Source of the DNA: Macrostomum hystrix
Taxonomy: Eukaryota; Platyhelminthes; Macrostomidae
Direction of reading: 5' to 3'
Assembly: GCA_950097015.1 (NCBI GenBank)
Contig: CATNEN010000030.1
Coordinates: 4,635,001-4,699,000 of the forward strand
Length of the DNA stretch: 64,000 bases
Shown: piece by piece, positions 56,680-64,000 of the stretch
Layout of the letters: every line of letters begins with the position of its first letter
Numbering within the stretch: position 1 is the first letter of the stretch
Position numbers and translations under genes: made by a program
The notes under the pieces: model-generated
Seen by the model: the letters and a program-made list of their open reading frames with translations, nothing else
Databases searched by the model: none
Told to the model about the DNA's origin: nothing

Positions 56680-57162
56680 TGACCTTGAACTCACCAGCCG
56701 GCTGTCAGCCGCTCAACTGCAGTTACTGACACATCTGCAAGCTGCCCGGCTGCGGCAAGCCGCAACCCGCTCTCCATCATCGGCAGACCAGCGATGCGAA
56801 GAAGTGAGCAAAAACGATATTTATTTTGTAGCCACCCTACTTTAACCCCTCGCCGCCCTTTTCTTTTATCCAACCTCCCAGCGCCCCCGCTGCTTCCCCC
56901 GCCCCCGTTCCCGCTCCCTTTGCCGCACCGCGCCCTGTCTTAATTCAGACATCTGCTGTTGCGCAATGACTCAGGCGAGAGATTTATTTACGACGGTCTT
57001 CACAACCGATTTTGCCTCATCAACACGACTCCGCCAGCCTTCACGCAGTCTGCTAACTACCGCTTCGCTTCTGATAACGCCAAGCAGGCGGAAAAGCAAC
57101 TTTCAGAGGAGCTCCGCCTGCAGTTCGCCACGGGTCATCTCATGGTGAACCATTTATAATCC
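56680..57162 (+). CDS. Candidate exons of an unidentified plus-strand gene
   Basis: One GC-rich exon (56680-56803) reads LDLELTSRLSAAQLQLLTHL and is Leu/Gln-rich and helical, ending at a GTGAGC donor. A second (56949-57162, after TTAATTCAG) reads LRNDSGERFIYDGLHNRFCL, INTTPPAFTQSANYRFASDN, AKQAEKQLSEELRLQF, ending MVNHL and a stop. The phases do not fit each other directly, so an exon is missing, or the first belongs with a Pro-rich frame (56832-56970) across an implausibly short 28-base gap. The second exon looks like a genuine C-terminus; its family is unknown to me. Confidence 0.4.
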
Positions 57163-59572
57163 TTGCTGCCGCTCAGTCGGTAATGTGATTTAAATGTCTG
57201 GGTTTTGTTCGTGTGTGCGTGCGTGCGTGCGCCGGTCTGTCTGTTTGGGGTGCGATAGGGTTGGTGTGCGTGACATTGCTTTGTTTGGCTGGTGTTATTT
57301 AGCAAGTGTGCTCAGCTCCGTGGCTGGGTGTCTGTCTATTAAAAAATCTGCCAGAATTTGTATCAAATCGCTTGATCCAAATTGATCAAAACAAGATCAA
57401 ATGCAATAATATTTGCAATGCAAAAATCCATCCAATCATGATGAGGCACTTTTCTTTTTTATGCTTGACTCGCAAAAAACTTATCCTTTTCTGAATCAAT
57501 ATTTTAACTAAATAAATAAGCATTTCCATAAACATTGTCATAATATTGAAAATTTTACACTATTGCTTCATTAGACTAACGATTTTATCTTGCTCTTTCT
57601 GTGAGCCTTACTGGAGGTTTAACATGAAAGGGCCAAGTATTGCTGCACCAAATGCAGCGCCAATCAACCTCTCAGTCTGCCGTTTAGTAGGCCTGCTTCC
57701 AATTGCTGACTGTCAGTGATTACAAGGAAGAGGGAGAGCAATCAGCGCTTCCATTCTTTCCGCCTTAGACTTTTGCCGTCTCGGTGTGTCCCTGGGCGCT
57801 CCTATTTAGCCTCGTGCTTTTCAAAGTGCAGACTTCCATTCCATAAAACTGCAGGTCTATGGTTTGCACATTCTAAGTCGGCAGTCTAAGGGACTTCAGA
57901 CCAAGGACCTCTAGAAGAAGAAGCACTTTGTTTCTTGGAAAATCTTATTAAAGACTGATTTTCACGGAAAAATACACAAGCGAGAGGAAGTTTTCACGTT
58001 TTTCACATTTAAATGTTGATTAATTTTTATTGGAAGCAAATACATTGCTGTTCTTTTAATATATTCTTGCAAAACATGTTTCTTTAACGAAGTTTAGAAA
58101 GCATCATTCATGAATATAATTTGATCTTCATTTTATTTTCGTTTATTTATCATGAATCACAGTAGCAACCAATCAGACATAAAATTAGCCCATAGCTTGG
58201 CCTACTGATTTGTTAATGAAGAATTCTACATAATTCTCTTTATTGACTTATAATTGATTAGAAAGTGCCTGTAAAATAGTTCCTATAGTTCCTATCCCGC
58301 TAGTGTATTTTTTCGTGAAAATTTGCCTTCAATAAATTTTCCAAGAAACGAAGTGTCCCGTCCTTCTTCTAGTGGTCCTTGCTTCAGCTTTGCGGTGCCA
58401 ATCTCTTGCTACTTTAGAATTCCCTATTTAATCTAAATTAATACATTACACGTGCCTCTAAGGAAGTATTCTATTGCAAAGTGGACTGTACTTCACACAA
58501 CCAGCCGCAGTGGTTGTCTTATGCTTTTCGTATTGTTAACTGCCATAAATTTATCTTCTTGACTTTCTAACTTTCTAACCCATGTGGCCTATCTTTACTG
58601 CATCAATGGTGAATACTTTTATGTCCATATTGCCTTTAGAAAAAGTGAAGCCATAAAGCGTTCACAGCAAATAAGACTATCAGGCACTATAGCCTAACCT
58701 ACTGCAACTTTTTATAGTTACGCTCGTATGTCGATTGGAGGTTGCTAGGATGCATCCATTGCACGATTCTTTAAGCTTGAAGTACCGGGCGAAAAAGTGA
58801 ACACAAGCATTCACGTATTTATCAAAGCGAGCGCCAAGCCTCATATGCTTGCTAAGCTAAGATTAGATTCCGTGAAGCCAAGGAAAATGAAATGATCGGG
58901 CTCCTCTTTAATGTAAAATAAGGTGAAAGTGAAAGTAGGTAAAATAGTTATTAGCCTGCTATGTCGATAGAAGCTGTATTGTTGCTTTATCGGCATCAAA
59001 ACATTGGTTTACCGAAATCCCTGCAACCTTCTTGAAACCCAGGATCCCCCGAATCCCTGAGGATTCAAGGTTCAGGGGTTCAATCAGCTTCAAACCCGTG
59101 CTCCAAGCGAGGAGATGGTTCTCTTTTGGCTCAAAGGATCACTGGCAAGACGGCTTCACAGGGAGCCGCTGTGTCAATTTATACTCGAGGTTCATATCAA
59201 GTAGGATCAATGAAGGAATTGACACCTGGAAGAAAGAAAATGGGGTTTTCTATATTCGCATCGTCAAATGTGGCTGCACATTAAAGCTTCAGCTAATTTC
59301 AGCTAATTCCTCCATCTCTATCAGCGCGGGCTTTGCTTCAGTTGCGTATTCAAGTATATGAAATTCTGCTCACCCAGTTTTCTGACTATACTTTATAGAG
59401 TTTTTAGATCCATACTTTGCCGGCTTATTTGATTGGACAGGAGCATATAGCCAGTAGACTTTCCCAACAAAAGTCTTAAAGCGGATGAGGGACTGGCAAG
59501 CAGAGGTCGCGGCTGCTGAATCATCGAGGCAACAATTTCCTGTTTCTTGGCTCAATTCAATCTAGAGGTTGC
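57163..59572. other. Intergenic stretch, no gene seen
   Basis: A short GTGC/GTCT-rich segment at 57214-57245, otherwise AT-rich. Two segments near 57895-57990 and 58290-58390 are partly inverted copies (AAGAAACAAAGTG-type and CACTTCGTTTCTTGG), hinting at the ends of a small transposon, with no frame inside. Confidence 0.4.
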
Positions 59573-62500
59573 ATGGAAGGCCCTATTTTCAATGGCACTG
59601 GCGATGGAGTTAATGCCACCGGCAACGGTACTACTGACGAGTGTGCGAATCGTCTCCGACTCTTCACAGATAGCGAGCGGCGCTTCATCCTTGTCACAGA
59701 TGTAGGCCTTTCTTCAGCTATATGCCTACTGGGTCTGCTTCTGAATTCTCTGTCAATCGTTGTACTTAAACGCGACGTACGGCGATCATCAATGAGCGTC
59801 TTACTACTTGCTCTTGCTATCTGTGAGTGTGCCGATCGCTTTGCATCATTTTTTATATTAACAGAATTCTGCATTTTTTTGGTTTTGAATACTCATGCTT
59901 TGAGTAGAACGAGAAAGCATGTGTTCTGGAAGACAAGCGCTTTAATTTTTACCTTTTTACGAATTCTTTATATCATGTATACGAAATTACTAACCGAAAG
60001 CTGAGTAAATAGTGCATTTATTTCGCAGCAACTCACAATCGACTTACGAATATTACTGTCGGAAAAAAAACGGACTGAAAACAGATTCGTCCGCAAACTG
60101 ACTGAGTGAGGACTGACTGAGGGACTACTGTGGACTGAAATCGGACCCACAGAAACAAGTTAATGAAGCAAATTTTAAGAAGTAACCAGGATTTACCCAA
60201 AAGCCGACGTGGATCTAAAAGAGCCCAGCACGATCTGAAAGAGATTCGAACGAAGCAGATTTTTCCATGGGGCAGCTATATTATCGGCCTTTATGAGCAC
60301 ATAAGAACATCTGATGTATCATTATATCAGAAGCATCACTGCATCGCTGTGTACACTCAGCAAAATTGCGCGGCGCGGATGCAAAAAATTATCCAGATTT
60401 AGAGTTTGTTAGCGCTGAATATAAATTGATATTACTTTAATATTATTTTACTTTCTTTTTTTATTCACCGCTTCTTTTTTAGCCAAACACAAATTTATTT
60501 GCAAAACTTCTTTTGCCATTTCTTCATTACTCTTGTCTACGACATTCATTGGTCTTGAGATTTTGAAGTGCTCACACAGAACAACACAGTTTGATCAAAT
60601 TGTGCACATATATAGACTTGAATGGTGGACTGCAGTTCTTGTAATCCCTCAGTTCTTCAGTCCACAGCGGTCTTATTCATCTTTCTACCCGAAATCGAGT
60701 TCTCGTTCAAATCCCATAGCGGCCCTCTCATGGGAAGTGGGAGCACTCTGTCATTGCACGCGGTCCCGGAGTAGAGAGCTGAATTGTATCCGAATTTGGG
60801 AGAAGTTGAAGAGATTGGAAAGACCAGGAGCAAAGGCAAACAGTCAAAAAATGAAGTCTCTTTTTCGCTTTGCCGCTCCTTGATTGAGTACGCCGCCTAT
60901 GCATTAACTTATGGCCATCGGTTGGATTACGACTGCATAGTGGTAGGCTTCCAACTGAATTTTCTCCCGCTTCGCCAGCCTACTTTTTCTTTCTCTACAC
61001 TTGACTGCTCATCCCGTGGGACATATTTTATCGAATTTTATCGGACAGAGCTAATCATTTCTAGACTAGTGAGTGGAGCCAATAAGTCTTAGCTTATAAG
61101 CTAGCTGTTGGTTAACATAATAATAATTGTTAATTATTAATTATAATTTAATTGATTACACCTGCCCCAATTGGGTCAGATGTGCAGCCGACAGCACAGC
61201 CGCAGCTAATGCGCGGCGCATCTGAAGGCTGCGTACAGCTGTTCAGTCCATGGACTGGGGGGACGCCGCACCCACCTTCAATTATCCCAGCTGATGCTGG
61301 TACCCATTTAACAGCTGGGTGAACTGAAGCAATGGAGAGTTAAGTGTCTTGCTAAAGGACACAAATTGTTCAGGGGAGTCGGGAATCGAACCCCCGACCT
61401 TCAAGTCGTGAGTCCGACGCCCTAACCACTAGGCTACAACCTCTACCAATGTTGGTTAACATTGGCTTCAATTTTCCCGCATTTCAGTTAATATCTTAAA
61501 AAATTGTCGGCAGTTTATTTATTACCAGTTGTCGAAATATGACAATATCGGATCGTGGATTACATTCAATAATCTCACTGTTTCATATGAAAAATACTCG
61601 TACGATTTACAAAACATTTACGAATTCGGAGTTGCCCGAGGTGAATTTCGAGGCTGGTGTCAATTGCAAATCAGAGAATTACTTCTGCCGTCGCATCGAT
61701 TTCTAATATTCTGGCGGTGTTAGGAGGAGCAGAATTTTTAGTACACAAGTCAATTGAGAACAATTTTTTGTGTGGCGCAGGCCAACTGAAATCACTAAGT
61801 CAAGTTTCAAAGAGGGTATTTTTGTGCCCATGTTAAGTCGTGGCACTGGCACGACAGTAAGTTGAGCGCAATGATGAAAATCATACGACTATAATGTATA
61901 CACTATTCAACGGAAATCACTTTCTTTGTGAGCGGGATTCCACCTGGGTTAGAGGCAGAATCTAAAGTTTTACTTCGATATTCTTCTGACTGATATATTC
62001 CAGAGGGTCCATCTCCGTTTCTACTAGCTCCATTCCTTACAGCGATTTTTTGCGTTAGTATGGGAATGCAAAAGAGAAGCGTGCAGGCGCAGTGAAATTT
62101 AGGATGCTGGCCGTGGCTTCTGCATAGGCTTCCCCAATTTCCCGAATTTTACTGTCTGCAGCAAGCGCGTGTGCAAGAGTGTCAAGCAGAGACCCTCGCG
62201 CCACTGTCAATCACAAAAGCGCTTCAAGAAATATGCCTTAATAATAATTTGCCAGATACTACTAGTTACCAAACAAACCCTTATTATAGGCATTGTATTA
62301 GTTTGTGCACATATCTGAATATTATATTTTGTGTATATGCGCTTTGAGTACCATTAGACTTGTGCTGCCAGATTTTACAGAACTACCTGTAATTCCGAAA
62401 CTCTGGCTTCCACTCATTTTTAAAATTTAAAGTATATTTTAAAGCACTCTCATTGATCCGATATTTATTCACAAACAACTGCCCATTAAAAAAGTAAATT

Positions 62501-64000
62501 TTATCTCCAACAAAGTAAACTAAAAATCTGAGCAGGTAGAAGTGTTGCGCTCGTTTACCAGGGACTTCTTTACGCAATTACTAGACAGGAAGTTTTTACC
62601 CGCCGCAAAATGACTCCAGATTTCGAGCAATAGAATGCTTGCAGTGAAGTAAAAACTATGGTTTAAAGCGAAACAGAGCAAATATTTCATCGTGAACCAA
62701 TAACGTTGTAATCCAATCAAGCACCACAAAACTTTTAATTCATGCATATTTTGTAAATGTCGATTAATTTCGATTTAAATACTAACGTGTATTTATTATT
62801 ATTATATATATAATTATATATAATAATATAATTATATATTATTATATTATTAATAATATTATATATATTATTATATGTTATAATATATTATTATATATTA
62901 TTGCTGCCATATACGATTGGTCTTAACAGACACGAAAGTAGTAATTGTCAATGAGGTATATTCAATGTGCACTACAGCATTTGTTCTTCCAAATTTAAAT
63001 TAAACAAGCCAAAACGGTTTTTTACTAAAATAAGCACAATTAAATACTACAGGACGCGTAATATTCAAGCGAAAAGAAACATGGAAGCAAGAATATAGCA
63101 AATTCTCAGCAAATTCTCAGAACTTAGCAAATATATTAAAAGGAAACTCGATGCAATTGTGCATGTATACTACCGATACCAGAAAGCTTCGTCGGATTCT
63201 TTCTTCAGTCAAGAATATGGTATGGATGCATAGAAGGCCGTGAAAGATAATATCTAAGTTAAATCCAGCAGGTCGATTTTTGCGTCGATATCTGTGTAAG
63301 CAACTCCTCAACCGTATCAAGTAAGCAGTCCATTAACCAGGACGGTTAATGCCGTCCTGGAGACGTACAATATCCGTAAAGGTGAGCCAAAAATGTTTCT
63401 GAATACGTGCCGCAGACCGGCAGTCGAGGCCTTGACAAGTGGCAAAAATCGTAGTTACCTTGCATACATAACATGCATATCCAATTTTGCTGCTAAATGA
63501 TGAAACTTGGTTATTATTCTCGAATTCGAATTCGTATTCCCATTCGTGTTCGAACCTACTAAAAGGTTAGTTAGTAAATTAAACATAGTTACATAGTACT
63601 CTTTTGCAACACCAGGCCCAAACCGAAGAAATCCACAGAAGCGGCAGAAATCTGGGAGGAAATGAGGGAGGAAAAAGCTGAAAAGCACTACCTTTTCAAG
63701 TAAATCGATTGTGCTTCCCGGCCTCTCCTAAGCCAAAAACCGCCTCATCTTGCGTTAAAAAATGACTAATTAAAATTTTTCTTTCCAGTCCATGAGATTT
63801 CATAGCTCTTCTCACTCCTTAACATTTCAGTCGACCTAACTTTCATCTTTTTGTCGGCGCCCTACTTCGTAGTGTACATGGGCTTGGGCTCCATCATCCG
63901 GGACTCGCAAGGCCTCACTCTGCAGACGTGGCTACACGCCAGCCCTGGTACCCAGCTTCTGCTGCCAGTTGTGTGGTATCTGGGCAATGTGGCTCGAACT
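59573..64000 (+). CDS. Rhodopsin-family GPCR, 5' part (runs off window)
   Basis: Cell-surface G-protein-coupled receptor. Exon 1, 59573-59822, starts with ATG. The extracellular N-terminus carries three N-glycosylation sequons (NGT, NAT, NGT), followed by helix 1 (AICLLGLLLNSLSIVVLKRD, with the conserved Asn) and the RRSSMSVLLLALAI loop into helix 2. A GTGAGT donor at 59823 leads across a 4-kb intron to exon 2 (63831 onward), in phase: FDLTFILSAPYFVVYMG completes helix 2 with its Asp, then an extracellular loop and the start of helix 3 (LLLPVVWYLGNVART). Layout resembles invertebrate FMRFamide/peptide-receptor-like GPCRs; the ligand is unknown. Helices 4-7 and the DRY motif lie beyond the window. 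Confidence 0.85.
61119..61449 (-). mobile_element. tRNA-derived SINE with 13-bp target-site duplication
   Basis: Same family as the copy at 38188. On the minus strand it begins GGTAGAGGTTGTAGCCTAGT with A-box TAGCCTAGTGGTTA and B-box GGGGGTTCGATTCCC, has the same GCAAGACACTTAACTC body, and ends CAATTAAATTATAATTAATA, an AT-rich tail. TGTTGGTTAACAT at 61106-61118 and 61450-61462 is a perfect duplication. This copy keeps CpG at most sites where the other has TpG or CpA. It lies in the GPCR intron. Confidence 0.93.
62790..62905. repeat. (ATT/TAT)n palindromic AT-rich tract
   Basis: About 115 bp of almost pure A/T made of ATTAT and TATATA runs, highly self-complementary; lies in the GPCR intron. 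Confidence 0.88.

Noticed and set aside
56804-56831. 28-base intron joining 56803 to a Pro-rich frame
   Set aside because: Too short for normal splicing; kept only as an unresolved alternative.
59032-59361. 109-codon plus frame before the GPCR
   Set aside because: No domain, no splice logic linking it to the receptor start at 59573.

Overview
The window is nuclear DNA of an invertebrate animal. Several genes are split by GT-AG introns, and the products are metazoan: a seven-repeat protocadherin, an ABCG2-like transporter, hnRNP L, VPS33B and a rhodopsin-family GPCR. tRNA-derived SINEs, a non-LTR reverse transcriptase remnant, a THAP-bearing inverted-repeat transposon, a Crypton-like remnant and many minisatellites fill the space between them. 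I cannot name the phylum from sequence alone. All exon boundaries are my own readings of splice sites with phase checks; no transcript data were available.

Layout. 1-2.9 kb: a cluster of three minisatellite families (23-, 18- and 23-bp units). 5.2-10.55 kb, minus strand: a five-exon protocadherin with signal peptide, seven cadherin repeats and one membrane helix. 13.2-14.8 kb: a 21-bp minisatellite and triplet-rich simple sequence. 15.3-17.8 kb, plus: a protein with two cyclic-nucleotide-binding folds, apparently frameshifted, with a retroelement tail abutting its last recognised exon. 17.9-19.4 kb: a P-element-like transposon with ~260-330 bp terminal inverted repeats and half a THAP domain. 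19.6-21.0 kb, plus: a divergent Rab-like GTPase. 22.4-22.7 kb: a perfect hairpin and a nested foldback element. 23.06-28.9 kb, minus: a complete ABCG2-type half transporter (875 aa in one form) with two phase-compatible alternative first exons. 29.7-31.4 kb, minus: a decayed non-LTR reverse transcriptase. 31.7-32.1 kb, plus: a Crypton-like recombinase remnant.

36-44 kb is AT-rich, looks poor in CpG and has almost no coding potential. It probably contains the 5' intron(s) of the hnRNP L gene, whose whole 546-aa reading frame lies in one exon (44151-45791). 49.5-54.4 kb, plus: VPS33B in five exons, the first holding only 10 coding bases; its phases close to an exact 658-aa frame. 55-57.2 kb: partly resolved candidate exons on both strands. 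59.6 kb to the right edge: the first two exons of a GPCR, separated by a 4-kb intron that contains a SINE.

The genes do not form one pathway. They cover cell adhesion, efflux, vesicle fusion, RNA processing and signalling, as in an ordinary stretch of animal chromosome. The most informative signals are the two SINE copies with exact target-site duplications (one inside the CpG-poor region and changed mostly at CpG sites), the THAP transposon, the Crypton remnant, and the alternative first exons of the transporter gene.
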